This document shows positions 12,936 through 26,904 of a stretch of 64,000 bases of DNA, one piece after another. The notes beneath the pieces were generated by a model. The model saw only the letters and a program-made list of their open reading frames with translations. It was not told where the DNA came from and did not search any database. The position numbers were made by a program, and so were the translations under genes. The stretch is from assembly GCA_027574665.1 (NCBI GenBank), contig CM050650.1:102087086-102151085 (forward strand). Reading direction: 5' to 3'. Position 1 is the stretch's first letter. The number at the start of each line of letters is the position of its first letter. The DNA comes from Rhynochetos jubatus (lineage: Eukaryota > Chordata > Aves > Eurypygiformes > Rhynochetidae).

Positions 12936-15589
12936 CACATACTTCAATTTTCCATTTTGACAAGTTGCATAGGCAAGAGTTGTTTCTAGCTGCACATCTG
13001 TTAACTCGTGGTATCACTTTTAGTTAATTTCTAGGTTAATTAGTTCACCTTAAATTAATCCAGTTAATATCATTTTCAATAGTTTCTTATGGGCATATAT
13101 TGTAAAAATTATTTATTAATTTTGTCAAAATACTTTTGTACAAAAGATGCTTCAGAACACAGAGAGACTGTCCACTGTTGAGTAACTGAAAGTAATCTAA
13201 TTGGGAGAGTGGGAGTTTTCCCTAAACGTTTTCCTTAAACTGAAGCACCCTATCTAAATGTTCATTTCACCTGCAGTCACCTTACTGTTTCAACACAAAA
13301 ATAGGAAGAATAAAGAGTGAAAAGTTATGCAGATGTTCAGGTTTAGTAAACTATATATTAATTGCACTAAGGACATTAAGACAGGCTTGTCTGCTCAAGT
13401 TTTAATAAGTGGTGTCTGTGGCTGATGGCATATTGTGAACTGATGATGAAAGCAACAAGGTAAAATGCGCCCCAGTGGTCAGCCAGGAAACTCAGTGTTG
13501 GGTCTCCACACCCGTCTCCTTCTACAGGTGGTGTCTCCATTGAAGCACATGCTGGTGATGACAGTGATTAGGATTATATTTTAACCATGATTTTTCCCTA
13601 GTACTATATACTCCTATTTGGCACTCACTCAAACTCACCATTTGTTATTATGTGACTGATTATTCCCAGTCACAGTAATGATTTATGTATGCTAATGAGG
13701 TTGTTTTGTACTTTCATAGGCTATTGTTTCTGTGTGCACATATTATTGGGTAATATTTACTGAGTATTTAAATTACTAATATCTACTTCTTTTATGAACC
13801 CTATTTTGGTTTTCTTTAATGTGAACTGAAATCTACAAAACAAGAAGTAAGGAGAAGGAGAGAAAAAAGGGGTGATTCTTATGATGGTGGCAGTCACTTC
13901 CCATAGGAATGCTCCATAGCAACGCTACTGGGATTTGCAGGTCCACGGGCATGAGAATAACAGTATAAGAACAACAAGGAAAAAGTACCATCAACATAGG
14001 CTCTTGAAACGCTCACAATTGTTTAAATGAGATGTTAGAAAGCTGTGAGTAAAAAGGCAGATGCAGGCCTGTAGCAGTACTATGGCTAAGACATTAAGGC
14101 ATATTAAGACATTATGCAGCACATTCAACCTCTACAGATACACAGTTCAAGTATGTTGTGTTGCCTGAGGGCAATGAAAAATTCTTTATTTGTAATTTAC
14201 TAGCACCCCTTCTCATCCTTTCTTTCACAGTTTCATCTTTTTTACTTGTGTCAGTTCTAAGGACTGTGTTTATGAAGACAATATGTTTTTTTTTAATAGA
14301 ATCCATTTGTGAATTGCATAAAGTAGAAAGAGTGGGTATATAGTGGAAAGGGCATACTGGAACAAGCTGTGTATTGGACACTTTGCATTTTTTCCTCAAT
14401 TCAAAACGATGATCTTTATCTCATCATAGCTTTATGAAAAGTTCAAAAATTTAAATCTATCTGATGAGATAACTTTCTGCTACCATTTCTCTTTCTGGTA
14501 TTTTTAATTTAAGGTGTCTGTATTTCTCTAACTTACCAAAGGTATCTCATTTCATGTATGGAGTTCAGCCTCTCTCTTCTGGGGATGCTCTGAAAACATC
14601 TGAAGTATACACTGTGAATTTTAGTTGCAGCATCATCTCTGTTATGAAGTATATTGTTACCATTTGATGGTTCAATTCTGGCTTTCAGTCTTGTTTTACA
14701 ACCAATTGCGAGTCCTTTGGTGTTTTTTGTAGTTTTGGAAATGAATTCCAGAATTGCAAAATGTGAAACATTTACAGTCTCAAAAGTGTAGTGACTTAAT
14801 ATGTTGGTGAATTTTAACTTTTTCTCTGTTTTACCTCAATAATATCATTAGTTTTATTAGAATTTTCTCATTCTTTTACTGTTGGAAAAAACCTTTATCC
14901 ATTTGCACTCTGAACATAACTCCTGCTTTAGGCCAAGAGTAAAATCTTCAACCTCTGTCCTGTCATAAAAAAACCACACTGATTTTGCTTCCCCTTTGTT
15001 TAACAGTCAAAGAACCTGCTCCAAAACAGAATCTCATTTTAATGATGAGAATGTTAATGAATTGTGACATGTGACCTCAAAGACATTGCCTTTGTGACTT
15101 CAGTTAGCTAAAGGAAAGCAAACTGAAGGCTTATACATGGTCTATAGAGACAAAGTAAAGAGCATCCTTATTTGGAGCTTTTCTTAACCAAAATGTCTGA
15201 GCTTTGCTCAGGATTAGAACATGACTCATCATCTTGGGCAATGTTTCACAACTGACTGACTGAATTTTGTCTTTGTATCTATTACAGTACAATCAATTTT
15301 TATATTTAATTAATATTTACCCAGTGTCATAGGCTGATTGTAGTTTATGGAAAATTGTTACTTTAGCTGACCTTTGTCTCACTTTAATTATGAAATAGAG
15401 AAACATTTTGACGATGCAATTCACCTATCCTACATTAATACATTATTACAGAACCTCACAAAACCAACACAGGCTGTCTGTAAAATGAGAAACAGGATTT
15501 ATATTTTTACGGACTGATAACAAAACTCAAAATAAATTTTGCTCAAAACAAAACCACTTCGAGACTCTGACATATATTAACAAGTGCAG

Positions 15590-16000
15590 AATGTCAGTCA
15601 GGAGTTAATACCACACCCAGTTTAAGAATTCCTAAGCTTTATGGCTAATGACCTAAAATGTTCATTCCCTCACCCGGTAAAGGGAAGGGCTTTCAACCTG
15701 GAGGAGGTTCCTCAGGTAGTATCACAATCTAAGGGGAGGGTCCCCAACTGCAGACCTGTTTCCCTCAGGAAGCCTAAGCCAAGATGGCTTTCTGGTGGGG
15801 GCCCATTTATATCCCAGTCATGCCTGACCTCTGGTCATATATGGCCACGTGGCCTCCCACTGGCTGAAGATTCTAACTTCTATACTTTTCAGTGGTGAAT
15901 GGCTGGCCACCATTGTGTGGGTGTGAAAAGAGCGGTGGTGGGAAGTTCGGTGGGCTTCTGTCAGGTGGTTGTTGAGGCAGGTGCATCTGCCATATATGTC
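15590..16000. mobile_element. GC-rich block, possible degraded LTR
   Basis: A sharply bounded block richer in G and C than its surroundings. It includes a long open frame at 15641-15898 with no recognisable family. A TATA-like CCATTTATATCCCAG at about 15805 and the overall texture suggest an old endogenous-retrovirus LTR fragment. I could not define termini or target repeats. It could instead be another repeat type or a regulatory island. Confidence 0.35.
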
Positions 16001-18545
16001 TACCTGAAAATGGCATTAAATGGTGTTTGTAAATGAACAGCTATGCATCACAGATTTTGTATGTGAGTAGTAAACTTAATCATGTTTAGTTTGCCTAAGG
16101 GATTGTAGGAGGAACATTTATTTCCATATTCTTATGCCTCTTCTTTGGCTCACCTTTAGAAACATCTTAATGTCAGAAATATGTAGTGCTATCTATATTC
16201 TTATTACTCAGATTTCTTGATTATGAATACAGTTGATGTTTACTTTGAGAAAAGTTCTGTAGTCAAACTTCTTGGACTGTACCATGCAGCTCTCCAATAG
16301 CTGGATCTACAACACAGATTTCAGACATAGTTCCTAAAGAAATAGTTGCTAGCGGTAGTTTTGAATAGAGAGGAATATCACTGTATGTAGTGGAAGGTGA
16401 GCTATGGAAACACAAATAGTAAAACTAATGTTGAGATTAGTTTATTTACTTGACAAAGCTGACAAATACTGACTATGTTAGAAAATACAATAGTTGATAG
16501 TTTTTCTGCAGGTCATCATCAGTTATCGTGTATTACAAAATCAAAAATAATGTAAACATTACCTATATGTAAATAGTTTATCAAGGAAAATGCAAGATGT
16601 TTCAGGCAACCTTAACTTTGATGTTACAGTTTCCAAACCATATTATTAGTGTTAAACCAGAAAGCTATTATTTTTAAATGCTGAAGAATAACCTGCACCT
16701 AAGTTTACTTTTCTTATTCTATAGACTGTATCTGTATCTGAAAGTCCTTCATCCACTGGTAAAGAACCATCTTAACAGTATGGTTCAACAAATTTCAGAG
16801 AGAATTTGCTGACAGCATCTATAGTTTCTGTAAAAAAGACCAGAAATTTAAATTGTTCTGTCATTGAAGAAGGAGATATATTGTGATGTCACACCTAGAT
16901 ATAGCAAAGTATCTATACTAAAATCCTCTTTCCATAATAGTCTATGGCAATTTTCCTTACTGAAGCCAGCATGACCAGGTGTCCCTCCACATATCTTCAT
17001 TAAGAGAAGGAAAACAACATATGCTATTGTACATAGTTAATGGTGCTAAAATAGATGTTTTCTTCTGCTGTAGACACAGAGAAATTAGTGTCACTGTTTA
17101 TTTCACAGTTGAGATTTCATGATAAAAAGCCCTTAACATTTTTCAGTGAATACTTGTCTATGTAGTTACTTATGTAGAGGGCTGTGTTAAAGACAAAATT
17201 TACAAGTTTCGTTACAGAAACAGAAAAATGAGAAGAAAAATTTTTCAGAGTAAAAAATAACAGATTTAGACTGGTACAGGACAGTTTTCAGAATTTCAGT
17301 GATAGACTTGTTTAGAAAGTAAAGCGATTTAAAGACTGGACCGTAAGTTCTAGTTATGTCTCTAATATTTTTTTCTTTTCCCTGGATATTTAGTAAGGTT
17401 ATGACATAAATACTTCAGCATATTTCTCCATACAAAGTACATATCTGAAATCCTCCTATGTCACCTCCAGGTAGAACAATATAAACATGCTGAATGGTTA
17501 TCTTGTTGAAGATTGTCATTCTCCCTTGTTGAAGTTGCTTCAGTATGAATAAGTTTTAAATATATTATAGAACAGGGCCTGGTATCTTCTGGGCACTCCA
17601 TTAAAATGGTTTAGGTTGACCAAATTACTTATTTTAAATGAGTAAACTAATTAATGAAATAAATTTTTTTTGAGCTCTAGTTTAAATTCTAGTCCTGATG
17701 TATGACTCTAAAACCTGACTAATTTTTTGGTTTACATTATTGTATATATAAAGAACAATATGACATGTACACTTAAATAGAAATAGTGTGCATGAAGTGT
17801 AAACCTAAGGATGAAATCATTATTAATATCAGTATACCACTATTTTGAGGTCACACGTTAATCTTGTAACAACAGACAAAGTCTGTTTCTACCAATGACA
17901 TGCTAAGACTATATTTTTACAAGGAAACTTTTCTTACAATCTGTTGCTGGTCATGGAATAAAGCTGGGACTTCTCTTAAATACACTAGGTAAATATTTTT
18001 TCATTAAAGTAGTTATTAAAACATGGACTTCTTTTTTTTTTTAATTAGTTTTTCTTTGAGCTGCATTTCTATTGTGTTTTTACCACAAGAGAAGACCTCT
18101 CATGCCCAAACTTGCCCAGTAACTTGTGATCTGATGTAATAGTAAGGCAAATTTGAATCAAGAGAAAGTTATGGTTTATGCCATTTCTTAATATAGGTCC
18201 AGTGATACATTTACTGGTTACATGGGTGAGATAGTGTCATTGCCATGCATATTCAGGTCAGGATAATGTAATCTGGTAATATGACATTATGCCTTATAAC
18301 AATATCAAACAGTGATGCTAGGTCAAGAAGTTGGCCCTGCGCACCTTCCTAATAGTGTCTAGAGTCACAGGCAGAAAAAGGAATGATAAAGTGAATAAAG
18401 TTCCTGATTTTGACTCATGTCATGGGTGTTCCACATCTAAAATTATGTGCTTTATGGCAGTTAAGATTCAAGGTGGATCATGCAGCCAGCTGATCATTAG
18501 ACTGCTTCCATCCTTGTGTTTCTACCAGCTGTACCACACTGGCAT

Positions 18546-18622
18546 AGAAGCAGATGATAGAAGCAGATGATAGAAGCAGATGATAGAAGCAGATGATAGA
18601 AGCAGATGATAGAAGCAGATGA
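18546..18622. repeat. 13-bp tandem repeat, about 5.9 copies
   Basis: The unit AGAAGCAGATGAT is repeated without interruption five times and followed by a sixth copy of 12 bases. The copies are identical, which points to recent expansion and likely length variation between individuals. Translation of either strand here gives only repetitive peptides. Confidence 0.95.
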
Positions 18623-19327
18623 AAGTCAGCTGAAACTTTTAGGCGTGAACTTTTTAGGTTTTTATTAAGCTTGATATTTTTCTCCCATTCAAGCATGCAA
18701 ACCTGTCAGTCTGACAAACAAATTTAATCTTTTGGCTTCCAGCCTTTTGGATAACCAGTATAAGAACATCCATTTTGTAGCCTCTTTAGAACTCACTTTT
18801 TATTCCTGCCTTTACATGGTAATATAAACTAATGTAGTTATTTCACTAGCCTATCCTTTAGTTCATAACTGTGTTATAAAAGAAATATGGTGACTCAGTT
18901 ATATAATCCCAAGCATTATATATAATTTTAAGTTATTAAGAAATCTTGGAGATGTCAGGAATTATGTCAGCCCCTGCAAGCAGCTGAAAATGTCGAGTTT
19001 ACAAGCTTAATTTGTATTGATGCTCAACTGAGCAGTAAAGCTTTAAGCTCTTCATTGTGATGTTGTTTGACAGAAGATACTTCTTACCTCCTGAGACTAG
19101 TAGAAAAATACTTTCAGAAGAGTATTTCAGTTCTTCAGATAAAGGTCAGTTGTCTTTTTGCATACAACTATAGTACTTAGTAAATCATAAATCAGTGCAG
19201 ATTCTACCAACACACAACTAGTTTAGAAATGTCATTGCACTACCAGTATTGATATAAACTTTGTAACTGCTTGGAGATTTGGTAAATCCTGTGCTGAAAG
19301 AAATTAATGGAATTAGGCTTTTTTTGG

Positions 19328-19367
19328 ACTATTAGATGTGCACTATTAGATACACTATTAGATGTGC
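19328..19367. repeat. Short tandem repeat of about 14 bp, three copies
   Basis: ACTATTAGATGTGC occurs at 19328-19341 and 19354-19367, with a shortened copy ACTATTAGATAC between them. This is a small local duplication. Confidence 0.85.
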
Positions 19368-20611
19368 ATACAGGGAAATCATTATGTACAGTGTAAAGCT
19401 TGGAAAAACAACAATTTAAGTAATTCAAGGAAAACTTTGAGCTTTTTATTTTACTCTAAGGTTTTCTCTTTCACCAGTTTCATTCATGTTGTTTTCTTTT
19501 TTGTATTTTGCTTCTACGTATTATAATTTAGACAAATTATTCAAGTGTGTGCTTTTGGAGGACAATATATATAAACATTTTAATATAAATATTTTTAATA
19601 TTTTATACAAATATATTTATATTAATGTATAATGCGTTTCAATTAATTATTCCATATTTTATGTGAATGTTTACATATGTTAAAGCTATTTGGCTTTATC
19701 AAGAACTGTCAGGGAGTTTCACCATATTATTCTATGAATGAATCTTTTTGTAGTGCTGTACGGTGCAGGTTAGCTTTGTGTATGGGCAAATGTCAGTCAA
19801 TTTCCAGCACAACATTATATCAATAATTTTCACATAAGGAAGCTTCTCTGTCTCATTGTCTGGCCTTTCTAGAGTAAATTGTTCAAGTAAGCCTACAGCA
19901 GACATTTCTAAATTTCATTATCCTTAAGTTTTCTTTAAAGGAAAAAATAGTATCATCAGTAGATTACTAACAGAGTGAAAAGAGGCATGCTAAGTTACTG
20001 ATAATTAAGAAAACATTTTTAAAATACTCTTTGCCAGAATTATGTATAATGGTTGACATAATGTCTATATATATATATTATTTTGTATAACGGCAGACTG
20101 AGCTCATTTTTCCATATAGAAAATACACATTGAGCTGAGGAACAAAGCATCATGGTCATAGGCTTTAATTGTTTGATTACTGCGTATTATCAGGCTGTAG
20201 CATGTGAGATCAAATTTCCATCTACACTGCTATCCTTTATTAAAAAATTGCAAACAACAGAGGCTTAACGAAGAGTGTAAAAAGGAGTGAGCATGTAACA
20301 CCACACAACTCTTCTCCTTCTAAATTAATAAAGTAACAAACATCAAAAGTCCAGATTTTTTGAGTGCAAATTTGTTAATTAAATGCATATTATGCCTTTT
20401 TAATTTTTATATTAATTGCATAACTCTGCTTCTAATATCCAGTTTTTAAGAGCACATTTCAGATCCTTCAACCGTGTCTTCATATCATGTTCAGTTATGT
20501 TCCATAGACATACAATCAATGTCATTCATCTAAGTTTACAGATTAACATATAGCTGTTCAGTTATGATGTTTAAACAATGTATTAGCTTCTTTCACTGTA
20601 ACCTTTATGTA

Positions 20612-21326
20612 ATCAGTGATGGTTTTAGTCTGGATAGAGCTGCTTTCTTCACAGCAGCTGGTATGAGGTTATGTTTTGGATTTGCCATGAGAACAGTACT
20701 GATAAGATTTTTTTCTGTTGGTGTTAAGGAGTTCTTGCACCAAATTCAAGGTCTTTTCCAGCTTCTAATACTGCATGTTGTGTTCCAAACTTTCTCATTA
20801 CAAGCAGTGTGTAAGGGGGACACAGTTCAGACAGCTAACCCAAACAGATTGAAGGAGTATTTCATTCCATAGCATGTCATGCTCAGGGCAATTAGTCAGG
20901 AGTGGGCCAAGAGGCCATAGCTTGTTAGCTCATTAGCTTCTTAGCTCTTTAGCTCGTTAGTTCATGCATTTGTTAGTGAGCTGGTTGGCTTTCTTAGTCA
21001 TGCTGTCTCTCTTGAGTCTTGCTTGAACTCTGCTGTGATTGTTCTTGGGCTCTCTTGCTCTGACTTTTGCTAACTGGGACCTGGCCTGTGGTGAGGAATT
21101 GTATCATTTGTTGCATTTTAATTATTTATTATTAGCGGTATTATTAATATTATTAGTTTTACTGTAACATTTCTTATATTCCATTATTAAATTGTTCTTA
21201 TCTAAATTTACAGGTCTCCTTGTCTTTCCCTCCAATTTTCCTCCTCCCATGGAGGAGGGAGGGAAGGGGAGCAAGTGGCTGTGTGGTACTTTATCGCTAG
21301 CTGAGATTAAATCATGGCATTATCAG
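20612..21326 (+). mobile_element. Solo LTR, second avian endogenous-retrovirus family
   Basis: The body at about 20617-21321 begins TGATGGTTTTAGTCTGGATAG and ends near GCTGAGATTAAATCATGGCA. Both ends and the middle (ATTCCATAGCATGTCATGCT; TTAAATTGTTCTTATCT; the GGAGGGAGGGAAGGGGAGCA tract followed by GTGGCTGTGTGGT) match a common bird LTR as I remember it. ATCAG at 20612-20616 and 21322-21326 fits a 5-bp target duplication. Near 20920-20960 there are repeated TTAGCTC heptamers. No retroviral coding region is attached. The 102-codon open frame at 20564-20872 runs across the left edge and is not a gene. Confidence 0.75.
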
Positions 21327-21962
21327 AGAATCATAGAACAGTTGGTACTTTAAAGATCATCTAGTTCCAACCCCCCTGCCATGGGCAGGGACACCTTCCA
21401 CTAGACCAGGTTGCTCAAAGCCTCATCCAGCCTGGCCTTGAACACTCCCAGGGATGGGGCACCCACAGCTTCTCTGGGCAACCTGTGCCAGTGCCTCACC
21501 ATCCTCTCTGGGAAAAACTTCTTCCTGATATCTAATCTAATTCTCCAGACTTTCAATTTAAACCCATTACCCCTTGTCCTGTCACTACAGGTCCTTGTAA
21601 AATATCCTCCCTCAGCTTCCTTGTGGTCCCCTTCAAGTACTGGAAGGTGCTATAAGGTCTCCCCAGAGCCTTCTCTTCTCCAGGCTGAACAAACCCAACT
21701 CTCTCAGCCTGTCCCCACAGCAGAGGTGCTCCAGCCCTCTGAGCGTCTTTGTGGCCTCCTCTAGACTAGCTCCAACCGGTCTATGTCCTTCTTATGCTGG
21801 GTGCCCTGGAGCTGGACACAGCACTCCAGGTGGGGTCTTGTGAGAGCAGAGTAGAGGGGAAGAATTCCCCCACTCGCCCTGCTGCCCAAGCTTCTCTGGA
21901 TACAGCCCAGGATGCCGTTGGCTTTCTAGGCTGCAAGAGCACACTGGTGGCTCATGTAAAGC
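21325..21962 (-). mobile_element. CR1 LINE fragment (3' end), reverse orientation
   Basis: The plus strand reads AGAATCATAGAAC, then TTTAAAGATCATCTAGTTCC and CAACCCCCCTGCCATGGGCA. This is the reverse complement of the CR1 3' end. It continues through the CR1 region describing CTTCCTGATATCTAATCTAA and GGAGCTGGACACAGCACTCC. It covers the 3' UTR and the end of the reverse-transcriptase frame, with frame breaks. Its 3' terminus abuts the LTR at 20617-21321. The 5' part is missing, as is usual for CR1. Confidence 0.9.
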
Positions 21963-23298
21963 ATTCTTTTCTGCTAATAATGGATATTTTCAATATTCTG
22001 GAAAAGAATGTGTGTGTTAAAACATATTTTTTACTGACCTGATATCTGTGTATTTTTTTACTTTTGTACTCATTTTCTGATTTCATTAAGGAATGTATTT
22101 ATTAATGTGTTACATTATTTAAACTCTAAAATATAATGTAAAAAATTATAAAATCTAAGTAGTTTCAACACTTAAAATTTGGTTGGGTACAGCCACTATA
22201 CAGCACTGTATTCTTTCTCAGTTATATGACATGATTGTGCCTGAGAAGCTTCTCTCTCCCTTCCCCTCTAGACTGCAATTGTGTCTGAATGATTAAGCAT
22301 AAGTGTATTCATATCTTTTCAGTGATTGAATTAACAAGTTTAAACTTATTATGAGTTGAAAGCCTTTGTTTTCCTCTTTGCATAAAAACATTATACATTA
22401 AAACAATAACATGTTGTCTCTGAATAAGAGAGAATTGCTATGTTTTGGCTCAGTCATTGAAGTTTATTCTTCTAGTCAAACGTCTTCCGAAAGTAGTTTC
22501 ACATCATAGTTAAGTACGTTCCATGTAGAAAACAGCTCAGACATTTTTACTATATCCTAGTAATATAAAATGTTGTATAGCTTTTCATCCAAGTTAATTA
22601 TTCAGTATGTTTGTCTTTAACATAAATGTTACTTCCAGATTCTAATTAAACTTTAATTAAGGTTTAACATGGCTGTTTTTAAAAAACTATTATTAACATT
22701 TGATGACCTTTCTTAAAGACTAGATAGCAACAATATTTTAAAAATAAACTAACATTTTCTCATAAGATATATGTAAGAATTAAATGCAAGTATTAACTGA
22801 TCTGTTGGGGAGGCTTTTTTATTTGTTTAGTTTTTAGTTCTGGCAGGTGTTTCTTTGTTCTTTGTTTGCTTTTGGTCTTTTTTTAGTGGAAGGAACAATG
22901 AACAGAACACAGCTGAATCTCAGTTTTTTTGAAAGAAATATACATCACAGCTAGACAGCAACAGATAGGATCCTAAGAGTTTTGATCAATAGATTCTTAT
23001 AAAAGTATTTTATTTTTGTGACAGTTTTCTGTATTTTTTCACTAGAAGGATCAAGCCATGAGACTTACATTGTCTTTTAGTTCTGAAGCCTTTTGATACA
23101 TGACACCTGCATTCTAGTTATAAAAATAAAACATTTGATTTTAAATGAGTAATAAGTCAGTCATTCACATTGCCTCTCCTGTGGTGCCACTTAGTTTAAG
23201 TTTTATTTTCCTGTCCATGTTACTTTAAGTAACCATACTTTTTGCAGTGTTAATGAAAGAATTGTTTAATGTTGTGATTGCTGACACTACTTGGTCTG

Positions 23299-23385
23299 TA
23301 TTCATAGAATCATTTAGATTGGTAAAGACAATTAAGATTAGTGACTCCAACTGTTAACCTAACACTATGAAGTCCACAAATTCTA
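23299..23385 (-). mobile_element. Short CR1 3'-end remnant, reverse orientation
   Basis: TTCATAGAATCATTTAGATT followed by TTAGTGACTCCAACTGTTAA and CCTAACACTATGAAGTCCAC is a decayed copy of the CR1 3' terminus in reverse. The surrounding sequence is ordinary intron. Confidence 0.65.
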
Positions 23386-23862
23386 ACACTGATGTTTTCT
23401 TCAAGTATATCCTTCAGAAGAAATGTGTGAATCAGCTGTTAAAAGTGATGTTCACTGAATCAATAAACTCTAATGAAAGCATTGTTTTAATAATCTTGCT
23501 AAATATTTTATTTCCTTCTTTACTGAAAAATGCAACATTATTGTCATTTTTCTTGAAGCAAATATTTATCTGGAAATGGAGGAAAAAAAAATTTTTATAA
23601 GTCACGAAAAATTAAAGAAATTAATAAAACACTGCATTTAGGATGAGAATGATTGAAGATAATCTTGTAGTAAGAGTCATTCTTTGACCGTCACGGGGTT
23701 TTCTGTGTATATATATGCATGGTGTCATTCTATTACTAGTTCATTTTTTGAAAACACAGAATAACTTAATAAATAAAGATATCGAACCTACATTATTACA
23801 AACAGCTGAAAAGACACTGTACACAATTTTATTTCCAGTGAAGTCTTTGTGGCAGTTATTAC

Positions 23863-23880
23863 AAAAAAAAAAAAAAAAAA
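23863..23880. repeat. Poly-A tract (18 A)
   Basis: An uninterrupted run of 18 A. Another run of 16 A lies at 24988-25003 and one of about 16 A at 56243-56258. No retrotransposon body was recognised upstream of any of them. Confidence 0.9.
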
Positions 23881-26800
23881 CAACTAAAAATACATGTATA
23901 TGTATTTATAGATGCTTGAAATGCATTTCACATATTAATATAATTCAATTATATTTGAATGTAATATAATTTGAATATTTTCTCTCCTCATAAATTACCC
24001 AGGATTTTTCATATTGCATACTACTGATGTTGTGTAGAATTATTTGTAATTTTGTTGTGTTGACCTGTAAGCAGATCAATACTTAACAGCAGTGTTTTGA
24101 GAGGTCTAATAGAAACAGTTATAAACCAGATATCCTTTTTATTGTATTGTCTTAGAAATTAGTCTGATAATTGCTATAATTCATATTTGCTTTTGAACAC
24201 GTTCTGCCATGAGTTACATATTTTGATCCTTACTTAGTTTTGTATCTCTAATGTAAGTTGTTTCTTTACCTGTTAACATAACATTTTTCTCTTGTGTTTT
24301 TCCACTCTCTATTCAACAACTGAAATACCCTGCATGAAATTTAACATAATAAACCTTTTTACTTATCCATAACACAATAAAATGGCCAATTTCACAACTG
24401 ACAACCAGTGTTTTTACCATTAGAAATCTATTCTGTGTTACGATACAATACAATAAACATGGCAATATCAGATAAAGAATAAAGCTGTGTTGTAGAGTAG
24501 CCATCTGACAATAAAACAAAGATAACTTTAACAGTTGGCTTGGACTTCCATAATTTTGTGAGAAATAATCTAGAAAGCCATGGTGATGATACCTTGTTTT
24601 GTCTGTTTTCTGTACATTAGCAACTAGAATCTCTAAAAAGGAAAAAAATGTCATTTGTAAGAACGATACTGAGCATCCATTCCTACAAAGCTGTATAATG
24701 CAGTCTAGGACCAGCTCAGGGGGGAACTGGAATATACATGGCTGGAAGGAACCTTACAGCACAGCAAGGGCTGGGAACTCCTTACCTGCACTGCTTGTCA
24801 TACATATCCTTGGAGGCCTGATTGTTTTCCAGGTCACTGTAGACTTTCTTCACCACAGCTAATCCTTAGTACAGTATGTAAGCTTATTTTGTAAAACCAG
24901 TGTCTTATAAATGCTGTAGTGGAATTTAAAGGAAACCGCTTCATTATAGCTTTACATAGTACATTCATTTTGGCTGTTGCTGAGGTTAAAAAAAAAAAAA
25001 AAAGTGGTATTTCTTGTTCATATGCTTTTCCCAGAGTTTTAAATTGAACTAGATTATTAATATCATGTAATTAAAATCAGCTGGAGCTTTTCGGCTCCTG
25101 GTGAAGCTTCTGATAAACTTTAGATAGTTTCACCATGAAAAGATAAAAGATGTAGTCAGGTTTGGGTCATTAAACAGTTTCTGCGTCATTTGTGTCTACA
25201 TTATGGCATTTATTAAATTTCTTAAATGTCACTTTCTTGATTACCAAGGGCCAAATAGAAATATTTCCTGATGTCACATGATTTCAAATGGACAATTAAA
25301 TTTTCATCTCAAATACTATTAAAAACACAATTCATACTGGAATTTGTTGCTGAATGAAGATGCATGGGAAATACTAAGCTGAAAACTTTCAGACACACAG
25401 ATATCCATTAGTAAGATCTGAAAAGAATTGATTGAAGCAACTCTGTAGTGAAACGAAAGTTCTTACATAATTATTTCCAAGTATTTCACCAGCTGTGTGA
25501 TTTATCCATTCAGCTCATAAACAGACATTAATTTTACACTTTGACTGAAAATGGTGTGACATGTGATCACCTCTACCTGTTACAAGGTAAGCTTGTCGTC
25601 TAGAGCAGCCTTTTTACATTGCTCTCTTGCTTTATTAGCAATTTAGATTAAAGCAGGTTATTATTCAAGACAAACTAATAATTTATTTTTGCATTGCTAT
25701 GAAATTTGAGAAATCATTAGTTTGTAAACCATAGCATTGTCGGGAACAATTTATAGACTTTTTTTCATTTAATGTACCTGTTATTTATATGATAGTATGT
25801 AAAAATAAGGTCCATTTAGACTCTATGAAATGCTCAAATTGCAAATTAGGTTAATGAAAAGCTATAATGATATCTAATTTAGTACTGTGCGTGCTTGCAT
25901 GCTCTGTTTTGTATCTAAACGTTTCTGAGTGTACAGAACTACTCAATTTTATTTTAATCATGAAGAATTAATGACTTGAAAATGGATCTTCTAAAATGTG
26001 CAGTCTTGGTGTTTTCTGAACATAGGTCATAGAACACTGTACAGTGAAGATTTAGAGGTGCAAAAAGTAATGAACTACATTAAATGGGGTATTTGTGCAG
26101 ATTAAGCTGTGTAATATGTGCTGACTGTAGGTGAAAAAAATCATATTATTGCAATAAATAATGTAGTGCATTTTCAGAAAAGAATACAATTTGGAGAGCA
26201 GTACAAATGACCTTCACTGCCCACAGATTTGGTTTTGTAATATGATACTGCAGCTTTAAAAATATCTGGTGTATTGCATTTTTAATAATTTTGGGTATAA
26301 ATACAGATCAATTTTCTCCTCCCTTGTACCTTCCCCTCTCCTCTGACCTTTCCAGTCCAGCATAGCCATGATCAATCCTTTCTTGAGTAGGAAATTATGT
26401 ACCCTTTATGGAAAGATTTTCTAAGAGCAGTTCCTTTAAAAAATTTTAAAAGAGCTGGGCCTTCATAACTCATTCATAGGCTTGATTTTACTATAATATT
26501 TTCAAAGGATCTTTATTTTTCCTTTCAGTTTCCAAACAATGTCTTAGTGCTTAAGGAACTTTTCCAAATTAGAGTACTATTTACTTTAAATCATTACAGT
26601 TACAACACGCAATAAAGTAATGAATGTTTTGCAGCTATTCTAGCAGTATCTGTTGTAATGTGTAAAATAAATGAAATACATGACTCCTTGTAAATACATA
26701 CTGGGTCCAGTCTGTGTCTCTAGGTATGCCTGTTGTTATGTTTTTCCTCTCTTTTGAAAGAAAACAAAGGGAAAAGGGATCATTTCCCTGGGATAGTGAG

Positions 26801-26889
26801 TATATTTGGGTTTGTTTAGATGCCAGGGAATGGTATTAGCATGTGTGTACATGCATATAATTCCTCACAGAACTAACAATTCAAATGCT

Positions 26890-26904
26890 TTATATATATA
26901 TATA
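26890..26904. repeat. (TA)n microsatellite
   Basis: A short TATATA run. A similar one is at about 20065-20078, and long AT-rich stretches occur at 19562-19634 and 52935-52972. Confidence 0.8.

Noticed and set aside
20564..20872. 102-codon open frame with hydrophobic segments
   Set aside because: It crosses the left edge of an LTR and has no family resemblance; a chance frame.
24660..24862. Less AT-rich segment with an 87-codon open frame
   Set aside because: No domain, splice pattern or repeat family was visible; too weak to call.
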